Assembly: GCF_039602135.1 (NCBI RefSeq)
Contig: NZ_CP125942.1
Span: 868,001 to 932,000 of the forward strand
DNA from: Glutamicibacter sp. B1
Lineage (GTDB): Bacteria; Actinomycetota; Actinomycetes; Actinomycetales; Micrococcaceae
Direction: 5' to 3'
Length of the DNA: 64,000 bases
Shown one piece after another: positions 1 to 11,087 of the stretch; position 1 is the first letter of the stretch, and each line of letters opens with the position of its first letter. A program made the translations under genes and the position numbers. The notes beneath the pieces were generated by a model. It saw only the letters and a program-made list of their open reading frames with translations, was not told where the DNA came from and made no database searches.

Positions 1-101
1 AAGCGGTCGTCGGACTCCGGCACGTGAAGTGTTGGGCTTTCCTGAATGCTACTTTTCATTCCGAGCTCGCCCAGGGTCAGCGAGCTGGTGCGGGAGCGCA
101 T
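1..101 (-). CDS. possible 5' end of an unidentified gene (partial)
   Basis: An open minus-strand frame begins at ATG 101 (MRSRTSSLTLGELGMKSS...) and runs off the window edge; an in-frame ATG at 59 is a second possible start. Third codon positions are G+C-rich, as in real genes of this genome, and the gene would start just past the terminator that ends the carboxylase operon. No Shine-Dalgarno sequence is visible. Thirty-three residues are too few to name a product. The sequence does not look like Maf, which is known to follow accE5 in mycobacteria. Confidence 0.35.
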   Translation of the reverse strand, partial: MRSRTSSLTLGELGMKSSIQESPTLHVPESDDR

Positions 102-113
102 AGTTTAATAAGC

Positions 114-163
114 AAAAAGTGACGGCTTGTTGTCCCCGCGGAGGGGAGAGCAAGCCGTCACTT
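114..163 (-). terminator. Rho-independent terminator after the carboxylase operon
   Basis: A 13-bp perfect inverted repeat (117-129 with 151-163, arm AAGTGACGGCTTG) is followed on the minus strand by TTTTT. It lies 27 bp past the epsilon-subunit stop codon. Confidence 0.85.
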
Positions 164-189
164 CGTGGTGGTTATTTCAACAAGGTGCC

Positions 190-411
190 TTAGCGGCGCC
201 CGATGGTCCAGCCGAGACGTGGGGTCAGGGCACGACGCTTGCGCAGGCGAGCCACGCGCTTCTTGGCCGGGGCATTCTCTTCGGGCTGCTGGGCAGGGGA
301 GTTGCTCATGGCGCAGAGCAGAGCGGTGACTGCTGCCAGTTCCTCGGCGCTGGGATTGCCCTTAGTCACGCGGATCTGTGGTGCGATAGGCGTCTGGATC
401 TCTTGTTCCAT
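190..411 (-). CDS. accE5: acyl-CoA carboxylase epsilon subunit
   Basis: A 73-residue basic protein, starting MEQEIQTPIA and ending with the arginine-rich RVARLRKRRALTPRLGWTIGRR-type tail, that matches the small epsilon subunits of actinobacterial acyl-CoA carboxylases. These subunits help assemble the alpha/beta holoenzyme that makes methylmalonyl-CoA or malonyl-CoA. The segment NPSAEELAAVTALL is the typical N-terminal epsilon motif. ATG 411 has an AAGGAG ribosome site. It lies 49 bp after the beta-subunit gene in the same direction and before a strong terminator, so the two form an operon. The biotinylated alpha subunit is not in this window. Confidence 0.85.
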   Translation of the reverse strand: MEQEIQTPIAPQIRVTKGNPSAEELAAVTALLCAMSNSPAQQPEENAPAKKRVARLRKRRALTPRLGWTIGRR

Positions 412-460
412 TAGCTTTGCTCCTTGATGAGTGCTCGATGAGACGGGGTGCAGTGGATGC

Positions 461-2071
461 TTATAGCGGGATGTTGCCGTGCTTCTTTGGAGGCAGTACG
501 GCATGCTTTTCACGCAGTGCACGCAATCCACGGACCAGCTGCACGCGGGTATCGCTCGGGGCGACCACCGCGTCCACGTAACCAAGCTCGGCTGCCTGGT
601 ATGGGTTGAGCAATTCAGCCTCGTAGTCGTCGATGATCTGCTTGCGACGGGCCTCGACGTCTCCACCTTCAGCTTCCACGGCAGCTAGGTCGCGACGGTA
701 AAGGATGTTCACTGCACCTTGCGCACCCATTACGCCGATCTGCGCAGTAGGCCAAGCCAAGTTCAAATCAGCACCAAGCTTCTTGGACCCCATCACGATG
801 TACGCTCCACCGTAAGCCTTTCGGGTGATCACGGTCAGCTTGGGCACGGTGGCCTCGGCGTAAGCGTAGAGCAGCTTGGCGCCACGACGGATGATGCCCT
901 GGAATTCCTGGTCCTTGCCGGGCAGGAAGCCGGGGACATCCACAAAGGTGAGGATAGGAATATTAAAGGCGTCGCAGTTGCGCACAAAGCGGGCTGCCTT
1001 TTCGGAGGCAGCGATATCCAAGGTGCCAGCAAACTGCATTGGCTGGTTAGCAACGATACCTACGGTCCGGCCCTCAACGCGGGCGTAGCCGATCATGACA
1101 TTCGGTGCGTACAGCGACTGCATTTCAAAGAAGTGTGCGTCATCAACCACGGACTCGATGACCTTGCGCATGTCATAAGGCTGGTTAGCGGAGTCTGGAA
1201 TCAGGGTATCCAATGCCAGATCTTCCTCGGTGATTTCCAACTCTTCATCGAACTCGGCGATCAAAGGGTCCGAAAGATTGGAGGATGGCAGGAAGTCCAG
1301 CAGTTCCTTGCAGAACTCCACTGCGTCTTCTTCGTCGCTGGCCAAGTAGGTGGCGGTACCGGTGTTCGCGTTATGCTGACGCGCTCCACCGAGGGCTTCC
1401 ATGTCAATTTCTTCGCCCGTGACGGTCTTGATGACGTCTGGTCCGGTGATGAACATGTGACTGGTCTTATCGACCATGATGACGTAGTCGGTCAGCGCAG
1501 GGGAGTAGGCGGCGCCACCAGCAGAAGGGCCCATGATCAGGGAGATCTGCGGAACAACACCTGAGGCGTGAACGTTGTTGCGGAAGATATCGGCGAACAT
1601 GGCCAAAGAAGCGACGCCTTCCTGGATGCGGGCGCCACCGCCGTCCAAGATGCCAACCACTGGGCAACCATTGCGCAGTGCAAATTCTTGAACCTTGACG
1701 ATCTTTTCGCCGTTAACCTGCGAGAGGGAACCACCATAGACGGTGAAGTCCTGGGAGTAGACGGCGACGAGGCGACCATCAACGGTGCCGTAGCCGGAGA
1801 CAAGGCCGTCACCCATCGGCTTCTTCTTTTCCATGCCGAAAGCGGTGGAACGGTGAACAGCTAAGGCATCAAATTCTACAAAGGAGTCCTCGTCCATGAG
1901 CATCTCGATGCGCTCACGGGCGGTATGCTTTCCGCGGGAGTGCTGCTTTTCGATTGCTGCCTGGCCACTGGGTGCTTCGGAGAGCTTCTGGCGACGGCGG
2001 AATTCAGCAAGCTTTCCGGCGGTGGTGGACAGGTCGATTGCTTCGTCTGCCTCGGTTCTGCCCTGCGTCAT
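461..2071 (-). CDS. accD5: acyl-CoA (propionyl-CoA type) carboxylase beta subunit
   Basis: A 536-residue carboxyltransferase of the usual length for actinobacterial AccD/PccB. It transfers the carboxyl group from carboxybiotin on the alpha subunit to an acyl-CoA, feeding methylmalonyl-CoA/propionate metabolism or lipid synthesis. Both crotonase-like halves are visible: the N-terminal half carries [13 protein letters not shown] and [14 protein letters not shown], the C-terminal half [10 protein letters not shown] and [15 protein letters not shown] 2071 follows a GGGAG site. The epsilon gene comes next, and biotin ligase lies 1.1 kb away divergently, which fits a biotin-dependent enzyme. The AccD5 label rests on the beta/epsilon/birA neighbourhood known from mycobacteria; substrate preference cannot be read from sequence. 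Confidence 0.93.
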   Translation of the reverse strand: MTQGRTEADEAIDLSTTAGKLAEFRRRQKLSEAPSGQAAIEKQHSRGKHTARERIEMLMDEDSFVEFDALAVHRSTAFGMEKKKPMGDGLVSGYGTVDGRLVAVYSQDFTVYGGSLSQVNGEKIVKVQEFALRNGCPVVGILDGGGARIQEGVASLAMFADIFRNNVHASGVVPQISLIMGPSAGGAAYSPALTDYVIMVDKTSHMFITGPDVIKTVTGEEIDMEALGGARQHNANTGTATYLASDEEDAVEFCKELLDFLPSSNLSDPLIAEFDEELEITEEDLALDTLIPDSANQPYDMRKVIESVVDDAHFFEMQSLYAPNVMIGYARVEGRTVGIVANQPMQFAGTLDIAASEKAARFVRNCDAFNIPILTFVDVPGFLPGKDQEFQGIIRRGAKLLYAYAEATVPKLTVITRKAYGGAYIVMGSKKLGADLNLAWPTAQIGVMGAQGAVNILYRRDLAAVEAEGGDVEARRKQIIDDYEAELLNPYQAAELGYVDAVVAPSDTRVQLVRGLRALREKHAVLPPKKHGNIPL

Positions 2072-2253
2072 GCCTTCGACTCCCTCGAGTTGTCTTGAAT
2101 GTGTAGGAATGGCACAAGAAAAATGCCATCTAGGTCAGTCTAGCTGGGGAAACAGGACTTCTGGTTGTAGGAAACTTACAAATTGGGCAGACATCCAGTG
2201 CGTCGCTCGCCAGAATAAGTTACTGAACAGTAGCTTAGTTGAAAAACTTCGCG

Positions 2254-2259
2254 TAACCT
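2254..2259 (+). promoter_or_regulatory. -10 box for a leaderless SDR transcript
   Basis: TAACCT lies 7 nt before ATG 2267 and no Shine-Dalgarno is present, so transcription would begin at the start codon. The rest of the 195-bp gap between accD5 and this gene shows no gene. Confidence 0.4.
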
Positions 2260-2266
2260 AGATCAC

Positions 2267-3124
2267 ATGACTAGTGAACCCCGCACCGAACTCGCCCCAG
2301 TCTCGGCGAGCCTCAAGAATCGCACCATCTTGATGAGCGGCGGCAGCCGCGGCATCGGATTGGCCATCGCCAAGGCCGCAGGAGCCCTTGGAGCCAATAT
2401 CGTCCTACTTTCCAAAACCGCCGACCCACACCCCAGCCTCGAAGGCACCATTCACACCGCCGTGGAAGAAATTAACCAGGCAGGTGGCCGTGGCCTAGCG
2501 GTCGTCGGGGACGTACGCATCGACGAAGATGTACAGCGCGCCGTCGCTGAGGCGGTGGCCACCTTTGGCGGCATCGACATCGTGGTGAACAACGCCTCGG
2601 CCATTAACCTCGCCAAAACCGAGCAAGTAGATATGAAACGCTATGACTTGATGCAAGACATCAACGTACGCGGAACATTCCTGCTCTCTAAAACTGCCCT
2701 GCCACATCTACGTGCCTCGCAGCATGCGCATATTCTTACCCTCTCACCACCGCTGAACCTCGACCCACGCTGGGCAGGGGAGCACTTGGCGTACACCATG
2801 GCCAAGTACGGCATGTCGATGACCACCCTTGGGCTAGCAGAAGAACTCAAGGATGAAGGCGTCGGCGTGAACTCGCTGTGGCCAGAAACCCTGATTGATA
2901 CTGCCGCGATCCGTAACCTGCCCGGTGGGCAGAAAATGATCCAGGGAGCCCGCGATGCCCAGATCGTTGCCGACGCCGCGATGGCGATCCTCAGCAGTGA
3001 TCCCAAAAACCTCAGCGGCAACTTCTTTACCGATGCACAGGTGCTGACATTGGCAGGCGAGACGGATTTGGAGAAGTACACACTGAATCCAGAGGTGCCT
3101 CTAGTTGAAGACATTTTCCTGTAA
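2267..3124 (+). CDS. short-chain dehydrogenase/reductase, HSDL2-like
   Basis: A 285-residue NAD(P)-dependent SDR. The Rossmann glycine motif is GGSRGIG (residues about 25-31), NNAS is at about 108-111, and the active-site Y-x-x-x-K appears as YTMAK with an upstream serine in LTLSPPL. The glycine motif followed by DVRIDEDVQRAV and the LSPPLNL segment resemble the hydroxysteroid dehydrogenase-like 2 (HSDL2) branch rather than FabG. It probably oxidises or reduces a hydroxyacyl or steroid-like substrate in the cytoplasm. It sits between accD5 (divergent) and birA (52 bp downstream). The substrate is unknown. Confidence 0.85.
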   Translation: MTSEPRTELAPVSASLKNRTILMSGGSRGIGLAIAKAAGALGANIVLLSKTADPHPSLEGTIHTAVEEINQAGGRGLAVVGDVRIDEDVQRAVAEAVATFGGIDIVVNNASAINLAKTEQVDMKRYDLMQDINVRGTFLLSKTALPHLRASQHAHILTLSPPLNLDPRWAGEHLAYTMAKYGMSMTTLGLAEELKDEGVGVNSLWPETLIDTAAIRNLPGGQKMIQGARDAQIVADAAMAILSSDPKNLSGNFFTDAQVLTLAGETDLEKYTLNPEVPLVEDIFL

Positions 3125-3175
3125 AGACTAGTTCGCGGCGGTAGAACAGTGCGGCGGTGTCATAGGGTTCTAGAT

Positions 3176-4042
3176 ATGGACACTTCTCATGGCACCGCCC
3201 GCGCCGCCATTGACCGCACCCGTTTTGCTCAGCTCACCGAGCACCTGCCACTCGGGACGGTGGAGTTTCGAGACAGCTCCGGGTCAACTAACACGGAGCT
3301 AGCCGAACTAGCCACCCAAGGCAGCGCCGGGCACCTGAGCGTGTTCTATACGGAGCATCAACAGGCCGGAAAGGGCCGACTCGGCAGAGCTTGGGTGACA
3401 CCCCTTGGCTCATCGATCACCGTCAGCGTACTGATGGTTCCCGACGACAGTCTGAGTGTTGAAGCCCTGTCTTGGTACACCATGTTGGCTGCCCTGGCCT
3501 GGAGCCGAGCAGCAGAACGCGTAGCCCAAGTCCCAGTACGTATTAAGTGGCCCAATGATTTGTTGGCCGGCGAGTTCAAGATCTGCGGCATCTTGGCCCA
3601 AATGGTACCGGTCGGCTCAGGCTTCGGCGTCGTGGTCGGCACCGGAATGAACGTCGACCAAAGCCGTGACGAGCTTCCCGTTGCCACCGCCACCTCACTA
3701 CGGGTAGCCAGCTCCCGCACCATCGATCGCACCGAATTACTCGCCGAGTACCTCAAAGAATTGGTGAACCTCGACCGCTCATTCCGCCAGGTCTCCGGTG
3801 CAGTACAAATGCCTCTGCCGGGATTTGATGGTCAATCGCTGCGTGACATGGTCAGCGAGAAACTAGCGACCTTGGGCCAAGAAGTCCGGGTGGAATTCCC
3901 CGACGGATCAACCCTAGAAGCAACCGCCGTGGATCTGGCCGATGACGGCGCCTTAGTTTTGCAGGACCCAATGGGCCAACGCAGACAAGTGCTGGCTGGG
4001 GATGTGCACCACGTGCGGCGCGCCGACGGAAAGTATGCCTAA
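3176..4042 (+). CDS. birA: biotin--[acetyl-CoA-carboxylase] ligase
   Basis: A 288-residue monofunctional biotin protein ligase that adenylates biotin and attaches it to the carboxylase carrier protein. Visible motifs are the biotinyl-AMP loop KGRLGRAW, the KWPNDLL strand and GTGMNV, then a small C-terminal SH3-like domain (DDGALVLQDPMGQ). There is no N-terminal winged helix, so it is not a DNA-binding repressor like E. coli BirA. A frame open from 3149 would add nine residues. ATG 3176 is preferred because TAGGGT lies 7 nt before it, suggesting a leaderless mRNA. Proximity to the carboxylase beta gene fits its role. Confidence 0.93.
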   Translation: MDTSHGTARAAIDRTRFAQLTEHLPLGTVEFRDSSGSTNTELAELATQGSAGHLSVFYTEHQQAGKGRLGRAWVTPLGSSITVSVLMVPDDSLSVEALSWYTMLAALAWSRAAERVAQVPVRIKWPNDLLAGEFKICGILAQMVPVGSGFGVVVGTGMNVDQSRDELPVATATSLRVASSRTIDRTELLAEYLKELVNLDRSFRQVSGAVQMPLPGFDGQSLRDMVSEKLATLGQEVRVEFPDGSTLEATAVDLADDGALVLQDPMGQRRQVLAGDVHHVRRADGKYA

Positions 4043-4127
4043 CCGGCATCGTGCCTAGCGCCGGGACTATTATTGAATATGCAGAGCGAAGATCTGTATC
4101 CAGATGGGAGGGGCGAGGACCTAAACG

Positions 4128-4676
4128 ATGAAGCTGCCGCTACATGAACGGGAACGAGTGATTATCAAATCTCGTGAGCACTCCCGAGTACTGCGACAGC
4201 CGATCGGTGCCTTCCTCATCCTCACCGCGCTGTGCACCTTCAGCATTGGTTACCTCTCCCGCGATGATCTCTCCGACTGGTTGGCCAATAACGCAGATGT
4301 ATGGATGATCGTGACGCTGGTGCTCTGGGCGGTCCTGGTAATAATCTGGAGCATTGTTCCTTGGGTGCGTTGGATGCGCTCTTTGATCGTGCTGACCAAC
4401 GAACGGATCATGTTTCGGTCGACCTACAGTCAAGGGCAACTGCAATCTGTAGGATTATTTACGGTTCGTGACCTCGTCGCCTACGCTAAGCAAAACAATG
4501 TGCTCACGCGTGCCGGAACCTTGGACATCGTCATGAACCAAGGATTTGTGAGAATTGCGCACGTTCCATCCGTCCCGTATTTCCGATCGCTGGCCATGGA
4601 AGCAATGACGAACTTGCGCAGCAACCACAGTGTGGCGCACACCGAAACGAACAGCAGTGAGGAGATGGGCTCATGA
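4128..4676 (+). CDS. membrane-anchored bacterial PH-domain protein
   Basis: A 182-residue protein with two hydrophobic spans (about residues 26-45 and 58-82), then a bPH2/YdbS-like domain: LIVLTNERIMFRSTY, strands ending in VRDLVAYAKQ, and GTLDIVMNQG. Such domains are of unknown function and often lie near membrane or signalling genes. The start follows a GAGGAC region. It overlaps the adenylate cyclase gene by an ATGA junction, so the two are translationally coupled, and PP2C follows in the same operon. This suggests a role in a cAMP or phosphorylation circuit, by inference only. Confidence 0.75.
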   Translation: MKLPLHERERVIIKSREHSRVLRQPIGAFLILTALCTFSIGYLSRDDLSDWLANNADVWMIVTLVLWAVLVIIWSIVPWVRWMRSLIVLTNERIMFRSTYSQGQLQSVGLFTVRDLVAYAKQNNVLTRAGTLDIVMNQGFVRIAHVPSVPYFRSLAMEAMTNLRSNHSVAHTETNSSEEMGS

Positions 4677-5884
4677 GCACCGAGCACGGCAATTCATCCC
4701 GGGCCGACTCCCCACAGTCCGCCGCGCAGGCCGCCCGTGATGCCCGCGAGCATCCAGCACTCGAAAGCCTTGACGAAGCCGATCCCATCCTCGAGCTTGC
4801 CCAAGCCATGGAAGGCCCCCTGCAGATTCCCGCCCGCACCCCTGATGCGGTGCGCGACAATGTCGCCGAGCTGGAGCACCGACTGATCGGTGGGCAGCGT
4901 GAATTCCGTCGCCGTGAAGTCGCTGCCGAGGCAGGGATCTCCCTGCACTCTGCCCGCAAACTCTGGCGTGCCATCGGCTTCCCAGAGCTCAGCGACGACG
5001 AGGTGTTCTTCACCAAAGCGGACAAAGCCGCCCTGGGCACCATGGTGGGCATGGTGCGTGAAGGCAAGCTCACCGAAGAAACCGCGATCTCCTTGATGCG
5101 CTCGGTCGGGCAAATGACCGACCGCATGGTGGTCTGGCAAATCGAAGCGTTGGTCGAAGACATGATCGCCAACCAGAACATGTCCGATCGCCAAGCCCGC
5201 CGCCAACTCTTTGGCATGCTGCCAGAGATCATTCCGGCCATTGAAGACCTCCTGATCTATTCTTGGCGCCGCCAGCTGAATTCGGCCGTGCACCGTATGG
5301 CACTTCGTGTTGAGACCGGTGTCGCTGCCTATAAACAGGACAGTCCCGAAGCCGACGGCGGTACCCCCTTGCCCCTGGCTCGCGCGGTGGGCTTCGCAGA
5401 TTTGGTCTCCTACACCTCACTCTCACGCCGCATGAACGAACGCACCCTGGCCCAGCTGGTGCAACGCTTCGAAGCCAAATGCGCCGAAATCATTTCCGTG
5501 GGTGGCGGACGACTGGTGAAAACCATTGGTGATGAGGTGCTCTACGTGGCAGAAACCCCACAGGCCGGGGCACAGATTGCGCTATCGCTCTCACGCGAAT
5601 TGGCCAAGGATGAACTGTTCCCACAAACCCGTGGTGCAGTGGTCTGGGGCCGGGTATTGTCCCGACTCGGAGACATCTACGGGCCGACGGTCAACATGGC
5701 AGCTCGGCTGACTTCGCTGGCGGAACCCGGAGCGGTGCTCACCGATGCGTTGACCGCAAATACTTTGCGCAACGATGCGCGCTTTGTCCTCACGGCCCAA
5801 GAGATCACGGCAGTGCGCGGCTTCGGCGACATCCAACCTTATGAACTCTCGCCCGGCGAGGGAGCAGGACTGGTGATTGACTAA
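4673..5884 (+). CDS. class III adenylate cyclase with N-terminal regulatory domain
   Basis: A 403-residue soluble cyclase resembling M. tuberculosis Rv1264 in size and layout: an alpha-helical regulatory region (about residues 40-220, with a helix-turn-helix-like RREVAAEAGISLHSARKLW stretch) and a C-terminal catalytic domain (about 235-380). Metal-binding aspartates appear in GFADLVSYT and in IGDEVLY, and GPTVNMAARLTS carries the transition-state Asn and Arg. It should make cAMP from ATP. In Rv1264 the N-terminal domain confers pH-dependent autoinhibition; whether that holds here is unknown. It overlaps the PH-domain gene upstream and the PP2C gene downstream (a one-base TAATG junction). Confidence 0.88.
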   Translation: MSTEHGNSSRADSPQSAAQAARDAREHPALESLDEADPILELAQAMEGPLQIPARTPDAVRDNVAELEHRLIGGQREFRRREVAAEAGISLHSARKLWRAIGFPELSDDEVFFTKADKAALGTMVGMVREGKLTEETAISLMRSVGQMTDRMVVWQIEALVEDMIANQNMSDRQARRQLFGMLPEIIPAIEDLLIYSWRRQLNSAVHRMALRVETGVAAYKQDSPEADGGTPLPLARAVGFADLVSYTSLSRRMNERTLAQLVQRFEAKCAEIISVGGGRLVKTIGDEVLYVAETPQAGAQIALSLSRELAKDELFPQTRGAVVWGRVLSRLGDIYGPTVNMAARLTSLAEPGAVLTDALTANTLRNDARFVLTAQEITAVRGFGDIQPYELSPGEGAGLVID

Positions 5885-6840
5885 TGACTGACGAACCCAC
5901 ACCTGTACCATTCACCCTCGCCGCAGCCGGAATGACGGACGTGGGCCTGAAGCGTACCGAAAACCAAGACCGTATCTTGATGCATGACATCGTCTATGCG
6001 GTCGCCGATGGCATGGGCGGGCATGAAGCCGGGGAAGTTGCCAGCCAGCTGGCAGTTGAAACCATGCAAGAAATCTGCACTTTCGCCAATAAAACCTCGG
6101 TGCGCAAGCTACCCACCGCGGCTGAAGTCCAACGTCAGGTTCAATTAGCCGATGACCGGATCCGTGAAGCCCTAGAAGCTCGTGGCGGAACGACACTGTG
6201 TGCGCTTTTGCAGATCAAGGCTCCCGATCAGGGCCGGGACAACGTCACTGCCCCGATCACCGCGGTACCACCGTGGACCTCCAGTTTTGCCGTGAAGGTC
6301 AACACCGACGTGATCTCGAAGGTCACTCCGGAAATGTTGGCTGAGCACCGTGAGTCAACTACCCCAAGTACCGCACCCCTGCCGGTGCTCAACGAAGAAA
6401 TACCTAACTTATTACTCGTGAACGTGGGGGACTCGCGCGGCTATCGCCTGCGTGATGGCGCCCTACAACAGCTGACTCGGGACCACTCAGCGGTCCAAGA
6501 GATGGTGGATGCCGGACAAATCACCGAAGCCGAGGCCCGCAACCACCCGCATCGCAACCTGATCACCCGAGCCTTGGGAGCTGGGGCAGCAAGCCACCCC
6601 GATCTCACCGTGTTACAACCACGTGTTGGTGACCGCTACCTGCTTTGCAGTGATGGACTATCCGGTGAGCTCACCGAGGACATCCTGCAAACCATTTTGG
6701 TGAACTTCAAAGACCGTACCGAAGCCGTTCGGGTCTTGACCGGTGCTGCTTTGGAAGCCGGTGGACGAGACAATATTGCGGTGATCGTGATTGACGTATT
6801 GGCCGCTGAAAGCCCGTTGCCAGAGGCAGCAGAGAACTAA
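5884..6840 (+). CDS. PP2C-family serine/threonine protein phosphatase
   Basis: A 318-residue PPM/PP2C phosphatase removing phosphate from Ser/Thr residues. Metal-binding and active-site motifs in order are TENQDR, VADGMGGHEAGEVAS, NVGDSRGYRLRDG, TRDHS, LLCSDGLS and GGRDNIAVIVI. There is no transmembrane anchor, unlike PstP, so it should be cytosolic. An insert of about 60 residues (around 120-170, rich in Thr/Pro) separates the first two motif blocks. It is third in the PH/cyclase/phosphatase operon with a one-base overlap, suggesting that cAMP signalling and protein dephosphorylation are jointly expressed. Confidence 0.9.
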   Translation: MTDEPTPVPFTLAAAGMTDVGLKRTENQDRILMHDIVYAVADGMGGHEAGEVASQLAVETMQEICTFANKTSVRKLPTAAEVQRQVQLADDRIREALEARGGTTLCALLQIKAPDQGRDNVTAPITAVPPWTSSFAVKVNTDVISKVTPEMLAEHRESTTPSTAPLPVLNEEIPNLLLVNVGDSRGYRLRDGALQQLTRDHSAVQEMVDAGQITEAEARNHPHRNLITRALGAGAASHPDLTVLQPRVGDRYLLCSDGLSGELTEDILQTILVNFKDRTEAVRVLTGAALEAGGRDNIAVIVIDVLAAESPLPEAAEN

Positions 6841-9165
<2,325 letters not shown>

Positions 9166-9168
9166 TAC

Positions 9169-9969
9169 ATGGACAAGGCAATCAGTCACGACCCATTGGT
9201 GATGGTGGCACGACGCGCCGCCGCTGCTGGGGCCGAAATTCTTGCTCGACGCGACGAATCGCAGTTTAACCTCAGTGATAAGTCCGCCGCCGGCGACTGG
9301 GTCACCGATTTTGATCGTGCTTCGGAAGAAGCCATCCGAGCTACCATCTTGACCTCGCGTCCCAGCGATGAATTGACCGGGGAAGAATTTCCTAGCGCGA
9401 AACCAGCTCACCCGAGCGGGGTGCGTTGGAGCATCGACCCACTGGACGGTACAACGAACTTCGTACGCAACATTGCCTACTACTGTTCTTCGGTAGGTGC
9501 TTGCCAACTCGAAGAAGACGGCACCGAAACCTGGGTAGCTGCCGCGATCGTTGCCCCGGCCCTACAGGTGGAATATTTTGCGGGCAAGGCCTTGGGCGCG
9601 TGGAAACATGATTTGCGTACCGGAAAGATGACTCAGCTGACCGGCCCCACGCCATCAGAAGCCAAAATTCTTGGCACCGGATTTGGCTACGATGCCCAGC
9701 GTCGCCAGTTTCAAGCCCGCGTGTTAGAGGGCATGCTTGAGGACTACGTTAATGTTCGGCGTATCGGCTCTGCTGCGTTGGATCTGTGCCTGGTCGCTGA
9801 AGGTGCCTTGGATGCCTATGCCGAATACGGAACGCAAGAGTATGACTGGGCAGCCGGCGCACTGATTGCCGAAGAAGCTGGATGCCTGGTTGGCCGTCCC
9901 ACAACCAACCCTGGGTGGCAGTATGCCGGTCTCGTGGATACCGCTAAGTTGAGCGAACCGGACAACTAA
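9169..9969 (+). CDS. inositol monophosphatase family protein
   Basis: A 266-residue Mg2+-dependent phosphatase. Family motifs are GEEF (about residue 73), WSIDPLDGTTNFVRN (about 87-101) and, at the C-terminus, the second metal site YDWAAGALIAEEAG. It probably hydrolyses inositol-1-phosphate for phosphatidylinositol or mycothiol synthesis, but histidinol-phosphatase and fructose-bisphosphatase members share these motifs. ATG lies 3 nt after the ligA stop, so the two genes are probably cotranscribed. The 3' end overlaps the convergent PAP2 gene by 4 bp, leaving no room for a terminator. Confidence 0.88.
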   Translation: MDKAISHDPLVMVARRAAAAGAEILARRDESQFNLSDKSAAGDWVTDFDRASEEAIRATILTSRPSDELTGEEFPSAKPAHPSGVRWSIDPLDGTTNFVRNIAYYCSSVGACQLEEDGTETWVAAAIVAPALQVEYFAGKALGAWKHDLRTGKMTQLTGPTPSEAKILGTGFGYDAQRRQFQARVLEGMLEDYVNVRRIGSAALDLCLVAEGALDAYAEYGTQEYDWAAGALIAEEAGCLVGRPTTNPGWQYAGLVDTAKLSEPDN

Positions 9970-10577
9970 TTCAGTACCAGCGCCATGGCCTCATGCGCGT
10001 AGTGGATAGCTATGCCAACCATGACACCGCCACACACCTGTGTGGCGGTGTGCTGGAAGCTACGAATACGGGACCAGGAAAGCACCGCAATAAAAAACAC
10101 CACCCATGGCATTAGCGTCGTGTTCTGCCCGGCAACCTGCAAAATAACGTAGGTACCAACGGCCATGTGCACCGAGACTTTCCACCAGAAGTTGATGATG
10201 CCAACCACCAACAGTCCCAAGAGTATGCAATAAACTTCGCGGAAAATCCCCGCACTGGCGTCCATCAGCCACAGAACAAATAAGCCACCGATGATCAGTG
10301 CAGCGGTCATCGCGTAGATACGGTGGCGCTGGTGGCGCACCGTTACGTGGAGGTCACTGACCTTGCCCCTTAACTTAGCCACCGCAAGTAATATCCAGGG
10401 GATGATGGTGGTGAAGAGTGCTGCCACCATGGACTCTGCCCAGCTAATGGAAGCATCACGTAGCGGCGAGAGTACTAGCAACAGGGTCGCCACGATAATG
10501 GGCGAGAGTACATGCGAGACACCCAGAGCTAGTCGTTGCACGGGCGAAGATTCGGTTGCGGAAGAAATAACCATCAT
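9966..10577 (-). CDS. PAP2-family membrane phosphatase-like protein
   Basis: A 203-residue protein with about six hydrophobic spans. The PAP2 superfamily signature is recognisable but variant: RHQRHRIY stands for the first motif, KVSVHMA carries SVH in place of SGH, and SRIRSFQHTATQ keeps Ser-Arg and the His but has Gln where the canonical Asp would be. The HTxxQ variant is, from memory, common in actinobacterial members. Likely substrates are lipid pyrophosphates or phosphatidic acid; activity is not certain. It is last in the apparent ROK-nagB-SRPBCC-PAP2 operon, 19 bp after the SRPBCC gene. Confidence 0.72.
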   Translation of the reverse strand: MMVISSATESSPVQRLALGVSHVLSPIIVATLLLVLSPLRDASISWAESMVAALFTTIIPWILLAVAKLRGKVSDLHVTVRHQRHRIYAMTAALIIGGLFVLWLMDASAGIFREVYCILLGLLVVGIINFWWKVSVHMAVGTYVILQVAGQNTTLMPWVVFFIAVLSWSRIRSFQHTATQVCGGVMVGIAIHYAHEAMALVLN

Positions 10578-10596
10578 GAGTGTCCAGAAGTCCTGC

Positions 10597-11049
10597 TTAG
10601 AGTGCTGAAGTGTTCACCAGATACGTATTGCGCATCCGGATCAGGCGCGGCATGTACCAGCTAAGCACCAATCGTTCGGCCAACCAACCGAGAGGACCGA
10701 AGGGCGCTTCAAAATGGATCTTGTCCACCATCAGCGTGCCATGCTCATGGCCAAAGAATTCGTGAACATGGTGAAACTTCTTAAACGGACCGCGTACCTG
10801 CTGGTCGGTGAATGAGTGAAAAGCATCTAACTCACTGATTTCAGAGGTCAACCGAAAAGGTATACCAAAATGCTTCGCACGCCAGGTCACCTGTTCTCCA
10901 AGAGAAATCTGACCGCTGGTGACCCCAGCGATGGCTTGTTCAGCAGAACGAGCCATCGATCCGGTGTGGGCATCAATGCTTAGTGATTTCTCGAAGAGTT
11001 CTCGCCGAGGCAACTGCGCTTTAGTAAAACACTCAAAATAGACGGCCAT
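10597..11049 (-). CDS. SRPBCC (START/Bet v1-like) family protein
   Basis: A 150-residue protein with the ligand-binding SRPBCC pattern: an N-terminal strand and helix (MAVYFECFTKAQLPRRELFEKSL), central strands GEQVTWRAKHFGIPFRLTSEI and FKKFHHVHEFF, and a long C-terminal helix (PLGWLAERLVLSWYMPRLIRMR). Members bind lipids or polyketides or act in stress; this one's ligand is unknown. It follows nagB by 38 bp on the same strand and may be cotranscribed, but no functional link to amino-sugar metabolism is evident. Confidence 0.75.
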   Translation of the reverse strand: MAVYFECFTKAQLPRRELFEKSLSIDAHTGSMARSAEQAIAGVTSGQISLGEQVTWRAKHFGIPFRLTSEISELDAFHSFTDQQVRGPFKKFHHVHEFFGHEHGTLMVDKIHFEAPFGPLGWLAERLVLSWYMPRLIRMRNTYLVNTSAL

Positions 11050-11087
11050 GCGCTCATTCTGTCATGGGAGCACAGGTCACCAGCGGA

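Noticed and set aside
719-1564. Long plus-strand open frame opposite the carboxylase beta gene
   Set aside because: It lies wholly inside accD5 on the other strand, with no ribosome site or recognisable motif; high GC makes such antisense frames common.
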